Source: Dipteris shenzhenensis | Taxonomy: Eukaryota > Polypodiophyta > Polypodiopsida > Gleicheniales | Length of the DNA: 64,000 bases | Assembly (NCBI GenBank): GCA_047967505.1 | Contig: CM106539.1 | Direction: 5' to 3' (one strand) | Part shown: positions 1-11,769 of the stretch, piece by piece | Position numbering within the stretch: position 1 is the stretch's first letter | Layout of the letters: every line of letters begins with the position of its first letter | The notes under the pieces: model-generated | Database searches by the model: none | What the model saw: the letters and a program-made list of their open reading frames with translations, nothing else | What the model was told of the DNA's origin: nothing | Translations under genes and position numbers: made by a program

Positions 1-612
1 AATCTACCTTATACCCTACTCAACTACGTGATCTCAGTGGCATCTTTGAAAGTATAGCAATGCCCCAATGGGGTCATATTATAGGAGAGAAGCTAGTCTT
101 TCCCCTCCCTCCAAATCTAGTCCTCGAGGCCTCATTGGCTGGTTGACCTAGTCTATTAGATAACTAGTCAGGCTTCCAAGTTGGCTTGTAGTAGGCGTTT
201 TTGGAGTGTATGTGGTGACCTCCCCATTTGTGAGCCCTCAAAGCAAAGGGGAGGTGCACTTGTGTATGTTACATGACATGTTCACTCTTTGCATTCACAT
301 AGTCACAACCCCTCTCTTATGCATTGCATTGAAATAAAGTGTTAGAGATAGACTTTACGATAACCATTCACATGAGGTTCAAATGTGCCACATGGTAGTA
401 GTAAAGATAGATCTCTATCCCTTCTCTTAATCCCCATTCAGTGCTTGTTGGCCAAGGGATTGGTTCTTGGCATGATGGGACCACTTCTAAGGTCACGTTC
501 GTGGACTCTTTCAAAGAGAGAGGTAGCTTGAAGAATTTTCTTTTCAATGGATTGAAGGATATTCATTATACTTGAATAATTTTATGCTTTGCATAATTTT
601 ATAGTATGTTAA
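1..612. other. Non-coding, no recognised feature
   Basis: No open frame of note and no known repeat recognised. The last 20 bases before position 629 (ending ctatttcag) resemble a plant intron acceptor, so part of this stretch could be an intron of the candidate exon that follows. Confidence 0.4.
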
Positions 613-628
613 ATGTTAGCTATTTCAG

Positions 629-825
629 ATGATGATTTTGGTAAGGTTTTGGATGAAGACGATGAGTTTTTGAAGGAGATGGTGCACTGTTGTCCTGATG
701 GCTTTGATAGTTCTATGGATCGATTTGGTGGTGGCGGAGGTTCGGTTACGTATTGCATTTCTGGTTTATTTAAGGATTGTGTTTTCCATTTCCATGCTGG
801 ATCTCCGGTTGTGAATGGTGAATGA
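629..825 (+). CDS. Possible terminal exon of an unrecognised host gene
   Basis: An open frame ends with TGA directly after 825 and is preceded by a good acceptor-like sequence (ctatttcag just before 629). The frame starts with an acidic run (DDDFGKVLDEDDEFLKEM) followed by a glycine run (FGGGGGS). No family is recognised and upstream exons were not found. The region just downstream is T/G-rich and could be a 3' UTR. The frame is short and could be chance; the acceptor and biased composition are the only support. Confidence 0.25.
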
Positions 826-1421
826 GGGATATTTTTCTTGATTTGATGTGGTGGACGGAGTTTTAGTTAGTTGTGACCAACTACTTTAGTAGTTTTTGGT
901 CAATTTTGGTGGTTGTGTCCGATTTGCCAAAATGGCAGTTGTAATGGAATATTTGGCTATTGTAATGGAAGATGTTACCTGTTGTTGCAGGTAACTCTTT
1001 GCGAAAGTATTTAATTTGCAATATGTTTATTTTTGATTGGTTACTTTAACTTGAATGCGATTACGTGTCAATTGGAAGTTGATTCTGCTAAATTTTTTCT
1101 TGTTGGGAATGCTTAAGCGTGCATCTAGTATTTCTTTGTTTTCCAGCGGCGCTGTTTGAATTTTTTATGTATGTATATTCTGAGGTAGAGTTGGATTAAA
1201 TCGGACGGCTGTGATTGATCTGCCGTCGACCTGGAACATGTTGGACGCGTGCAAGAGGAATAGTCTTCCAGGGAACTTGCCGTGTTTGCCAAGCTTTTGT
1301 CCCTTGCATCATATATTTCATTACCTACGACGCATATCTTCCACAGCTATACCTTCTTAGCCAAAGCTGAATTCCGTGCACTACCTCTAGCCCACACAAA
1401 TTCATAGAATCTCCCTCGACC
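826..1421. other. Non-coding, possible promoter/5' leader of the next ORF
   Basis: No repeat or open frame recognised. The last roughly 150 bases are pyrimidine-rich and lead into an ATG in a good plant context (cctcgaccATGac), so part may be a 5' leader. Confidence 0.3.
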
Positions 1422-1652
1422 ATGACTGCTGCTCACTGTCACTTGAGGCCTCCCCGATCATGCTTAAGGCTGTTCTTAAAATTTCTATCTTCATGCTTTA
1501 GGTGCTCTGACACTACTAATGAGTGCGCGCTCGAGAGAAACTTACTAAAGAAATCCGTTTTTGAAGCGGCGGAGTCCTTCAATCCGAATGACAAAGAGCT
1601 GATGGATGCCCTTCGATACTTATCTCGTGGAAAGCCTCCACTCGTAATGTAA
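1422..1652 (+). CDS. Small hypothetical protein (76 aa)
   Basis: Single-exon open frame starting at an ATG in good context and ending TAA. The N-terminal half is Cys/Arg/Leu-rich and basic; the C-terminal half (FNPNDKELMDALRYLSRGK) reads like a short amphipathic helix followed by a basic tail. I do not recognise the family. The surroundings lack repeat sequence and the composition differs from nearby AT-rich DNA, which favours a real small gene, but an antisense 100-codon frame (1,439-1,741) overlaps it, so the strand is not certain. Confidence 0.35.
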   Translation: MTAAHCHLRPPRSCLRLFLKFLSSCFRCSDTTNECALERNLLKKSVFEAAESFNPNDKELMDALRYLSRGKPPLVM

Positions 1653-3300
1653 GATCCGGAGTCCAATTGTTTGAAGTTAATTCTTAAATGGTAAATGCTG
1701 GTCTTCAAATCCCAGCTTCGGCTACGTATATGAGAGGCCAAGCTCTGCCGCTATGGACACATCGCGCTTTGGAGATCTTAGTCGTGAAGCATATGCTTTA
1801 TGTGGCCATATCGAATATGTATGAAATGCCTTAAGGGCGATTAGCATTTCTTACGAGACGGGCGATTAATGTAACACGCTTTCTACAAAAGAATCGATAT
1901 TCTTTTGTAAACGATACCATTTTGTGCTGTTTTCGACTCAATACCCATTACTCATCTTACTTCTTGACTCTACCTTTTTCTCACCAAGATACGGTTTATA
2001 CGTTTTATCTCCTCCCCTCTTCACGATCCCAAGTGCAATGATGAGAGGCTCTTCTTAGAGCTATATGGAAGCCTTGAAGGTTAGTCTCTCCTAGGTAGAA
2101 ACCAAAGTCCTTATAATTAGGAGCATATGAACTTTTTTCTTTGCATAAGTCTATTAGTAGTGGTGCGCTTGAGTATGGATAAAAAAGGTCCACACACAAT
2201 TAGAATGTCACATAAAGTTTCTTTAATTGGGGGCATGTGACAAAAAATGCAAAGTAAAGGTTAAGCCCTCCTCTAGCTAGGCATCCCTTCATATCTTTTG
2301 ATAGTGTCTAATCTTTGCTATGAGATAGAAAGCTCCATGACCTAATGTGTGAGTCTTTAGTAGCATGGCCTCCTTAAAGGTAGTGCTATAATGAAGGATC
2401 AAAACTCTTTTGTGAAGTTCCACATGTAATGCTAATTTTTTTTGTGTGTGGAGATCATCCTATTAAAATTGCCTTTTAATAGGCCAACACCCTTTTTTAA
2501 AAAAAATTCTTTATCTTTTGCATCCAAAAGCACTTGCTTAACGACTATACTTGGAGGCAATCCCACACACATTTGTACATTCTTGTTTAACTAGCTACAA
2601 TTGCTAGTAAGTATATTTTTCCATAAAGACATGTACATAAAAGGTAACAGATAATAGTGCTCTATGTTTTCAATGTCTTTCAAGGTTCTTGCAAGCTTGT
2701 GAGCACGTTTTTTTCCTTTGGGGGGGGGGGACAGGAAGAGAGAGAGAGAGAGAGAATAATCTTCAGAGATTCACAAGATGGTTTCTATACTAAGCATCCT
2801 CCAAAGGATTCTTTCATGGTAGTGTGATATGAGAAGGTACGTGCATATACATATCTACATTTGCTAGATGCAAGAAACGAAAGCGAGTCTAGGAAGATCC
2901 AGAAAAGCAACCAAAGAGAATAAGAGTAATGAATGAAGATGTTATGCTAAAATCAATGCAATCTACATGTTGTTAGCGTAGATGTATGTGCTCAATTAAC
3001 TTACATGACATCAAGGGCTGTAGAGAACATGTCTGGCAAATGAGAGGGAGCAAAAGAAATAAATACCTACTCACGAGACTCTCTTGCTTTCTTGTAAATG
3101 ACACGAAAAGGCGAAGTCTAAGAGAATAGATAAAGCCTCTTATAAATGGAAAAACTATTTGCAACAATCCATATCGCATTATTACAGGATTATCACATGG
3201 CATATATTGGGATTTGGCTAATAAAGCAAAGTATGGAGTAAAATTTAGCATTCATGGAAACATAGGAATCCCAAAACAAGAGCCTCAAGGTTGTAGCAAC
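1653..3300. other. Non-coding, with a G run and GA microsatellite
   Basis: No supported gene. About 2,720-2,755 holds a run of ten G followed by (GA)n. The short frames here carry no recognisable domain. Confidence 0.5.
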
Positions 3301-3307
3301 AACTATT

Positions 3308-4205
3308 TTGAAACACTATAATCATGAAAATGCTTTAACTCAACCCCATCTATTTAAAATGCATCTTTCAATAGGTTTAACAAAAAAAGAAGTATTTAAC
3401 TCTATTAGAGAAACACTGAGGCAAAGAGGGCATGCTATGGCATCTTTTCATACTTTTTGTATACTCTTTGCAAGAAGATATTTAGACAGGTTAAAATCCT
3501 AAAGAGGCAAAAAATGTCAAAGTGCAGTGTCAGTGATAATCTAAAGCAAGCACTTGAGAGTGCAACGTCTCCACAACAAAGAGAATCACACCAAAAAAGG
3601 AGAGAATTTCATCATGGACTTATTCAGCATTGTAGACTAAATTATACATTTTGGAAGGAGCAAGCTATTTCTCATCCAAATGAGTACCGTTGTAACATCT
3701 GTTATGAAGTCAATTCAGAGTGTACATGTAGAAACAGGTCACCTACTACCAAATTTGAGATATAGACAAACAATTGCGGACGAGAGAATAAGAATGTACT
3801 CTTCCTTGCATTTTTCTCAATGCTAATCACTCATCAAATCTTCGATGAGATGAGATTAAAGATGGGTTTTTGTTGGTTGGACACAGACATGAGGATATCA
3901 TCATATTTTTAGCACAATCTTAAGAGAGCTAAAACATAGCGACATGGAGACGATGGATGACTTCATAAGAAAATGTGGAGCCAAGTTGTTGGCGGCAAGG
4001 AAGGTACAACATGCTCCATGGTCGAAAGAATGTATGATTGGAAGAGCTTTATTCTACCTTTCATACAAAAGGGTAGTGATGCCCTTATAGGTCATAGTGC
4101 TCCACACTACTTTTACCTTTTCTTAAAGACTGAAAAACTAGTTATGTAGTGGCAACACTATTTTCATGATACAACATGGAAACCTAAAGAACCTTCAGTC
4201 TCTTA
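3308..4205 (+). pseudogene. Decayed coding stretch of unknown family
   Basis: Successive plus-strand frames look protein-like although interrupted: 3,308-3,502; 3,457-3,765, with a Cys-rich end (YRCNICYEVNSECTC) suggesting a metal-binding cluster; and about 3,967-4,205, rich in aromatic residues (for example HSAPHYFYLFLK) with one internal TAG. The frames shift between pieces. No family is recognised. It could be a relic of a host gene or of an unusual mobile element; ordinary gag, RT and integrase motifs are absent. Confidence 0.25.
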
Positions 4206-4399
4206 ATTTCAATTCCAGTAAAGAAATGCATCCAACAGGGGCTCTTATAAAAGAATTAAGTGAGAAATCCAAAGATAAAATAGAAGTCTTAAAAGATTTT
4301 ATTACATACAAAGAGGAAATGCTTAAGAGATTTTCTATTTGTGTGTTTGTGTGTTTAGAATTCATTATCCCCTCAATAATTGAACCATACAATTGATAC

Positions 4400-6470
4400 A
4401 GTCATAGATTGGCCTTAATCTAAACAATTAAAATATGGAGATTTAAACATTTAAAAGAAATGAGATATAATTTTATTTCGAAGGTATTTCAACCAAACAA
4501 GGTAGGTTTACAAAAGTGTAGAATCTATCCCGGTAGTCCAGGTTTCAAGGTCAGGTTTCACTTACCTGCCACCATCCAAGAAAAATGAGGTATTAGAATA
4601 TCATCATTTCAAATGGTTAGATAGGTAATGCCTGTATCCCCTGGCATGTTATTGCTTTACCAAGGAACATAGACAACTGTCTAGATTCACAAGTGTATTT
4701 TTGAAAATACAATAAGAGCATAATGCACAAGTAGCATCACATGTCCCATGAGGGGTATTCCATATCCATAATTGATAGAACTTTCAAATTCTTGTAAATA
4801 AATGAATAACCTACTACAACTAAAGGGCAATTTACCATAATTAATAGAGATAAATTAAAACTAGCCATGGGAACCACCACAAAAAAAAATTATTGAGGGG
4901 GGTGGTCCACACCTTAAATATAGGAATGAGAATCACGCACATTAAATTATCAACCTTTTATAAGGAGGGTACTCCTCACCCTTGAAATATTAACCACAAT
5001 TAAATCAAGGGAACAACTATAGAAAAAGCACTAGTAAAATTAAGAAACAAATACTAAGTCTAAAAAAATTTACGAAGGAGAGGGAAATTAATCAATAAAG
5101 AGGTTAACTAACAACATGTAAACAATGAAGGACAAAAGAAACACTAAAAGGAACACCATAATTACACACTAAATCAAATTATTATCAACTGTACACACAC
5201 ATCAATGCATCAAAATAAAGTAACAGGATCAAAGTCCAATAAACATTAAATATATATATATATATATACTTTTCTATATGCAAGAGCAACTTGCAACAAT
5301 TATATACTAGTAGCTAAAGAGCCATTGGTAATGTAGAAGCAATCTTTTCAATAACAATGTTATAATAGAAAATTGAGATACAGCATCATATATAAGCATA
5401 TATAAAGGATGAAAGTATTGAAAAAAGAACATAGATTAAAGGGGAGGGGGCACATTAGAAAGAAACAAGAGGCCAGTAACACATTAAGCAAAAAATCAAA
5501 GTAGATTTATGAAGGAAAGAAATGAGAGTCTTAGGAAGGCAATACTTAATACAAAGTATAGAAATAGAATGATTAAGAAAGGTAAATATATAAGGTATAA
5601 ATATATATATATTTTAAAGACTATCAAAATAGTAGAATAGATGTAATTAAGGAGTAGATTCATTTAATCAAGAGTTGAATCAAGGCACATTAGACATCTC
5701 AATATGAATTAAAAATGTCCATATGATTAACCCTAATACATATATCTCCTTAGACCAAGAAGGAATAAATTAAGACAAGCAAGACTATCACTAAAGGCAA
5801 TAAGTATGTAATACAAAGCATATTATATATATGTATATATATAAGCATGATTAACACGATTAAAAAAGTATTGTGCAAAAAGAGAAACAAGCTAAACTAT
5901 ATACTATTGTCGTTACCGTAATGGCAACCATGGAGCTGTCAAGCAGTGAAAATTAAGAGCATGTGTGTATGCTTGTGTGTGTGTGTAGATAACTATCAGT
6001 ATAGACTGGGCTTAGGCTAAATGAGAAGTAGTATAGGACAAGAGAAAAGGCCGCAAAGAGCAAGTGAACTATAAAAAAGCACAGAATGTCAACCTCATGT
6101 AAACATGAAATGTTTACAAAACATTGTGAGTGCGAAGCAGTGATAAATAGATACTCAAATTAACGCCACTACATGCCAAAGTTGCCCTAGCACAAATGCG
6201 AGTGTTTCTAGTTATCACATGTTTGAGTCGGCACACTTCACCTTTGTTGCCAATACAAGAGCAAAGTCTAAAGGAACACACAGAGTAACCCAGCATAAAG
6301 CAACGAGAGAAAAGCGCAAGGTAAAGGGATGCCCACAAGCAGTGAAGACAAGGCTATGGCTTCAGCTAGGGTTTTCAATGTATCACTGATAACTCTTAGT
6401 CGTGTTCCTACAACTGCTCATTCGTGGAGGGCTTCTCTACTAATCAATGTAACAAATGCTCATTAATAGA
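4400..6470. other. AT-rich non-coding DNA with (TA)n tracts
   Basis: Adenine-rich on the plus strand with several (TA)n tracts (about 5,250-5,270, 5,600-5,612, 5,823-5,842) and a short (TG)n near 5,970-5,986. No open frame with protein-like content was found. Confidence 0.5.
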
Positions 6471-6472
6471 GG

Positions 6473-7298
6473 GCTTCTCTACTAATTCCTCCCAGCCATG
6501 GTTTCCAGTGATCCTCTATCTCATGAGTCTTGTTTCCTTTTTCATCACCATGGAGATCTCTCTATGGAAACCTCCCCTTAGCCCAATGCTTGCAAAGTGG
6601 CCTCCTCCCTTGGTGCCATGTGTCCCACAAGGGACCTTAGTACCCTTCTAGCCCTCTCATGAGCTCCCCTTTGCACCTCTTAACTAATGTTTAGGCCTAG
6701 GCGTGACCCTAGACCCAAACCCTCTAGGCCTCATAATATGCAAGCACTATCAAGCCCTCTGGTTTCCCGCCTAACCACTATCACACCACATGGTTCCGGA
6801 ATTATGGTTGGCGTAACAGCCTAGCCCACCCAGGAAGCCACCCAACCACTCCCACCCTCCCTTCCTCGCACCAATCTTCCTGAGTGCTTCTCTACTAATT
6901 CCTCCCAGCCATGGTTTCCAGTGATCCTCTATCTCATGAGTCTTGTTTCCTTTTTCATCACCATGGAGATCTCTCTATGGAAACCTCCCCTTAGCCCAAT
7001 GCTTGCAAAGTGGCCTCCTCCCTTGGTGCCATGTGTCCCACAAGGGACCTTAGTACCCTTCTAGCCCTCTCATGAGCTCCCCTTTGCACCTCTTAACTAA
7101 TGTCTAGGCCTAGGCGTGACCCTAGACCCAAACCCTCTAGGCCTCATAATATGCAAGCACTGTCAAGCCCTCTGGTTTCCCGCCTAACCACTATCACACC
7201 ACATGGTTCCGGAATTATGGTTGGCGTAACAGCCTAGCCCACCTAGGAAGCCACCCAACCACTCCCACCCTCCCTTCCTCGCACCAATCTTCCTGAGT
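6473..7298. repeat. Tandem duplication of a 413-bp unit
   Basis: Two head-to-tail copies, 6,473-6,885 and 6,886-7,298, both starting gcttctctactaatt and ending caatcttcctgagt. Only a few substitutions separate them, so the duplication is fairly recent. No coding role is evident. Confidence 0.85.
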
Positions 7299-7361
7299 AC
7301 TCTTCCAACTCCTGTAACACCACCACCACATAGCACAAGACCTCCATGTCCATCTCATCTA

Positions 7362-7586
7362 CTACTCTAGTCGACCTCCCAGGAGAGGCTGCCCCTGAGG
7401 TGTCACCTGAGCGGAATCAATGTCATCTAGAGAGTAGAGATCATGATGTCTCCTCCTACGAGGGTTTCCATACTCGTCGGACGTGCGATATGATCCCATG
7501 TCTAATTTGGGGGGATTGGACAAACGTAGACACAAACACGAAGACCAAAAAAAAAAAACAAGAGCGGGTAAGAAGCGGATAGACAA
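7362..7586 (-). pseudogene. Relic of the CACTA TnpA-like gene, 5' part
   Basis: The minus-strand frame reads LDMGSYRTSDEYGNPRRRR and then a HDLYS..DDIDSAQVTPQGQPLL-like tail. This matches the N-terminus of the TnpA-like genes at 45,971 and 56,267 (LDMGSRRSSDEYG). Homology extends upstream at the DNA level: 16 bases (ttcgtgtttgtgtcta) are identical to the leader of those genes. Only the first 50 or so codons remain. With the plus-strand tnp2 relic at 11.77 kb it has the divergent layout expected of an old, inverted copy of the same family. Confidence 0.75.
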
Positions 7587-7619
7587 TTAATTACTTAAGT
7601 TCCCTTTTTCAACTTTTCT

Positions 7620-8110
7620 TTGCATTAGCCATCCTTATGAGTCAGCCGCTATGGCAAAGAGCAGTGGAGAAAGAGGGCATCCTTGTCTAATGGATCTCTT
7701 TAAAGAGAAAGCATTTGATGTTTTGCCATTGACTTCCACTTTTGCTTTTGCCCCTTCTAGCAATGCACTAACATCATTCTTGAAAATAGGACCGATTCCC
7801 ATGTCCTATAAGGACCAGAGGATGAAGTCCCATTCCATTCTGTCACAGGTTTTGTCAAAGTCAAATTTCACAAAGCAAATGTCCTACCCATGTTCTTCTA
7901 CATATTCTAGTCCTTCCCATAGTGTGAGGATTGTTTCAAGAATGTGTCGTCCCTGTATAAATCCTTTTTGGTCCTCTCTAACCCATGGCTGCATTTTCCC
8001 TTTTAACCCTAGTGCTAATACCTTGGCAAATATTTTGTAGCAGGTGTTCAACATTGTGAGCGGCCTCCAGTTCTTGAGCATCACTATAACTCCTTTGTTG
8101 CTTGAATAGT
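7620..8110 (-). pseudogene. LINE reverse transcriptase fragment
   Basis: Minus-strand frames show non-LTR RT blocks in order: NWRPLTMLNTCYKIFAKVLA (the usual NWRPISLLN...KI..K), GFIQGRHI, then after an in-frame TAG the motif A region FVKFDFDKTCDRMEWDF, and the motif B region RQGCPLSPLLFAI. The piece stops before the catalytic [FY]xDD block. Endonuclease and C-terminal domains are missing. It lies directly beside the TnpA relic. Confidence 0.85.
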
Positions 8111-8188
8111 TTATCCTCCTAATTATGACAAAAGAATGCTTATTAGAAGATGTTAGAAAAGAAATCTACAAGATCAATGGCATTGTTA

Positions 8189-8490
8189 GATATGCTTACT
8201 ATGATATCACCTTATATTCTATTTAATTTTGAATGAGATATGCTTACTATGACATCACCTTATATTTTATTTAATTTTGAATGAGTAGACAATTTTGAAT
8301 CTTATATGGACATTGGAAATAGATGGATCTCTCAAAAACACATCTCCTTATCGAGCATAAAGAAGGCTAGGGTGGACACCATCAAAGCTGTGTACTTGTT
8401 TATGAAGCACTTTCATTCAAGCTTTATGATAATTTAGGTGCACTTGCTTACGAAGCACTTTCTTTTAAGCATTATGATAACTCAGGTGCA
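8189..8490. repeat. Two short tandem duplications
   Basis: A unit of about 50 bp (agatatgcttactatga...) is duplicated around 8,188-8,285, and a unit of about 50 bp (gaagcactttc...ttatgataa) is duplicated around 8,400-8,490, just left of the LTR element's target site. Confidence 0.65.
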
Positions 8491-8495
8491 GTTGT

Positions 8496-8823
8496 TGTTG
8501 AGAGTTGTGGTGCCATGAGCACATGTAGAGCAAAGGTATGAGTAAAGGGCAAGCTGCCACATGGCATGGAGGAGATATCCCACATGTGAGCAAGCAAATG
8601 GATGTAAGTACCCTCACCTATAAAAGGGAGGTTCATTTGAAGTAATATCAATCAAGCACTTTGCACTATCTCAAAATTCTCTTTATAAGTCCAAGCTAAT
8701 CTATCTTGGAACCTAATTGACTTGAGGTGGTACATGTCATGAGCACTCTCTTCATCATGTCTCCACATAGGTTCCATCCACCTTAGAGTGCTCCATAGAT
8801 CCTGAGGCACACATGTTTTGTCA
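8496..8823 (+). repeat. 5' LTR
   Basis: 328 bp, TG...CA ends. It contains a clear TATA box (TATAAAAGG at 8,619-8,627) in the position expected for the U3 promoter. Confidence 0.9.
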
Positions 8824-8835
8824 TGGTATTAGAGC
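8824..8835 (+). promoter_or_regulatory. Primer binding site (tRNA-iMet type)
   Basis: TGGTATTAGAGC lies immediately after the 5' LTR. The canonical plant site is TGGTATCAGAGC, so there is one C to T change. Confidence 0.85.
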
Positions 8836-10610
8836 ATATGTTAAGCTCTCCTAGTTTAGCTCATTAGTAGTTCACTAAGATTGCTTCCATTCCTAGATTA
8901 GTTGTAGGCATGTCTTAGGAGCTCATGTTTTTCTCCTAGTTTAGTTTTAGTTGTAGATTGAAAACAAATTTCCATCCCTTGAGAGAGAAATTTTCCGTCC
9001 ATCCATTTCATGAGAGATTCATGAGTTGAGTGTTCATTCAGATTTTGAGAGCATTCTTTGAGAGATTTTTTGCTGAGAGGAAGAAGATATTTCCATTCAT
9101 GCCTCAAAGATTTGGTGAGAGTATGATTCATAAAGAATCCCTACGAGTTTTCTTGTGTGTGAGAGAGAAAGAGTATCTACCTCGAATCTAAGGCAGTCGG
9201 CTGCAGCAAAGGCAACACAGAGCTGCCATAGCCTAATCAGCGACTCTTCCAAGCCATACGAGCTTCCCTCCTACTGCATCAACACAATAGAAGCCAACAA
9301 CTCTCTCCTCACAAGCTCCAAGCTTCTATGCCTTCAACAGAAGCTGCTCCACCCAACGAGCAACTAGCTCTCAGCTAACTTCCTCAAAGCCCCTCATGAC
9401 CAACGAGCGGCCTCCACAACAGTCAGCCCTCTCTCTATCAAAATGAACTCTGGGTGGCAAGGGACCTCCAGAAGCAAAGAAGACTCTCAGATTTCCTCCA
9501 CGGGCCAACGGGTCGCCTTCATTGACAGCGGCGGCCTCTCACAAAATGGCAGACAGCGCTCTTGGAAGCTCCTTGCACAACGTTTGAAACTCCAGCCTGA
9601 CTTTGCATGAATGTTCATCAACAGCCTTCTCATGCGGCCTCCAGCATGGCCCCTACAACAGCGGCTAGCGCCCGCACCTCTGTCACGACCTTCTCGTCGC
9701 GTCACCGGTTGCAAGAAGCTTCAAAGCTTCCTCATGTTCTAAGGTCCTAACCTTAGGACACGTGGCAGCCTAAGGTAGAGACACATGGCCAGCATATAAG
9801 CCACTCACCTTGGGTTAGTCTACAAAGGGCCACGTGGCAGATAAGGTGGTCAAAGCTAACTGTGGTTAGGTTTAGTTGCCTGGGTTAGTTGAACCATGGT
9901 AAGATTTGTGTAAACCTTAGGTTAACCAAGTGGGTTTAAAGGTTGCCACATGGTATAGTGCCACCTAAGCACAGAGCCCCTGCTAAGCACAATATGGAAT
10001 TCTTCATGTGAATACCTGTGCCACATCATCAAGGCCCCCTCTTCTTCACAAAAACTTGGACAAGCTATAACTTGCAATCCAAGAAGAATTTGGACACGCT
10101 CCAAAAGGAAAAAGTGATCGTCTTTTTGAGCTCTACGCGTTTGTCAAGTCAGAATCATTGTATGAAATTAGACACTGCCAATATTGACAGAAATCAATTG
10201 GTAAGACCTTTGCAACAAATGGAAAAGCAAAGAATGAATGCACACATCGCTGTCAAAAGCATGCCCAAAGCACAAGTGCATGAGATGACCATAGCACAAA
10301 GCATGGCATCCACACATAAAGCATCAAGGCACATGGAAGAACACAGCATCATGCATGAAGCTACACAAGGAAGAAGATTGTAGATTGAAGAACCAGCAAG
10401 TCAACTACGTGGAGTCGTCATCAAGCCATGAGCAGAATGACATGAACAACATGTATTGAAAAGCAAAAACCTTGCAAACCTTGCCTATATTTTGTAAATC
10501 AAGCCTGACTACCTGAGAGTAGCCATGTAGGCACCTAGGGGAGGACTTGATCTTGTAACTCATATCTGACCACCTTGCAGTAGCCAAAGGATCATGGCAC
10601 CAAGGGGAGG

Positions 10611-10935
10611 TGTTGAGAGTTGTGGTGCCATGAGCACATGTAGAGCAAAGGTATGAGTAAAGGGCAAGTTGCCACATGGCATGGAGGAGATATCCCACAT
10701 GTGAGCAAGCAAATGGATGTAAGTACCCTCACCTATAAAAGGGAGGTTCATTTGAAGTAATATCAATCAAGCACTTTTCACTATCTCAAGATTCTCTTTA
10801 TGAGTCCAAGCTAATCTATCTTGGAACCTAATTGACTTGAGGTACATGTCATGAGCACTCTCTTCATCATGTCTCCACATAGGTTCCATCCACCTTAGAG
10901 TGCTCCATAGATCCTGAGGCACACATGTTTTGTCA
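10611..10935 (+). repeat. 3' LTR
   Basis: 325 bp and nearly identical to the 5' LTR, with a 3-bp length difference and a few substitutions. The TATA box is at 10,734-10,740. The high LTR identity indicates a fairly young insertion. Confidence 0.9.
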
Positions 10936-11113
10936 GTTGTTACAGCTTGTATACGTAGTAGAGTAGGTCACCATTATGGAAACCATTCGTAGTCATTGGA
11001 TTCTTTTCCTTTGAATGGTTTATAAAAACTTTGAAGGCATTAGTAAGGAAAATTCCAAGATCCAAGGGAAGCATAGCACTAGCCTGCTTGTGAGCTAAAA
11101 GTTAGAAGGGAGG

Positions 11114-11740
11114 ATGCAAGGATGGAAAATGCAAATGGCATCGCAGGATGATGGGGGTGTGGGTTTTGGGTTATGCGAAACTGTTGGTATAATCAACATT
11201 ATTCTCTTTTGTAACTATAACCCTAAGTCACTGGTATTAACATTGGTATGGACGTTGGTAAATACCAATACATCAGAGGATTTAAGGGGGGATTTGGGGG
11301 TTCTGGGAGTTTGGGGATTTGGGGGAGTTTAGGGGGTTTGGGGGGTTTGATGGGGTTTTAGGGGTTTTGGGTGGGGGCTGGGGAGGTTTGGGAAAATACA
11401 AATGGCATCGCAAGACGATGGGGGTGTGGGTTTTGGGTTCTGCGAAACCGTTGGTATAATTGACATTATTATCTTTTGTAACTATAACCCTAAGTCACTG
11501 GTATTAATGTTGGTATGGATGTCAGTAAATACCAATACAGCAGAGGATTTAAGGGGGGATTTGGGGGTTTTGGGAGTTTGGGGGTTTGGGGGGTTTGATG
11601 GGGTTTTAGGGGTTTTGGGTGGGAGCTGGGGAGGTTTGGGGGGTTTGAGGGGATTTAGCGGGGGTTTGAGGGGATTTAAGGGGGGGGTTGCGGGTTGGGG
11701 GTTTGAGGGGATTTTGGGGGATTAAGGGGTTTTGGAGTTT
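11114..11740 (+). repeat. Duplicated G-rich minisatellite block
   Basis: A unit of roughly 270 bp, beginning near ggcatcgca and containing a non-repetitive half plus a half made of variable TTTGGGGG/TTTAGGGG-like words, occurs twice (about 11,120-11,395 and 11,396-11,740). Runs of 3-7 G at short spacing predict G-quadruplexes on the plus strand. The words resemble the plant telomere repeat only loosely and are irregular. Confidence 0.7.
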
Positions 11741-11769
11741 ACGGTTTAAAGTTTTTTTGTTGACCTAAA

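Larger units (their letters stand above)
8496..10935 (+). mobile_element. Non-autonomous LTR retrotransposon, complete ends
   Basis: Two direct LTRs (8,496-8,823 and 10,611-10,935) start TGTTGAGAG and end TTTTGTCA. A 5-bp target duplication GTTGT flanks the whole element (8,491-8,495 and 10,936-10,940). The base after the 5' LTR begins TGGTATTAGAGC, one mismatch from the classic initiator-Met tRNA primer site. A polypurine tract (caaggggagg) precedes the 3' LTR. The 1.8-kb interior has no gag, protease, RT or integrase motif, so it must have relied on another element's proteins. A 121-codon frame at 10,018-10,383 shows no domain and is probably chance. Confidence 0.92.

Noticed and set aside
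10018-10383. 121-codon frame inside the LTR element as a gag gene
   Set aside because: No gag or zinc-knuckle motif, and the length is within chance for this composition.
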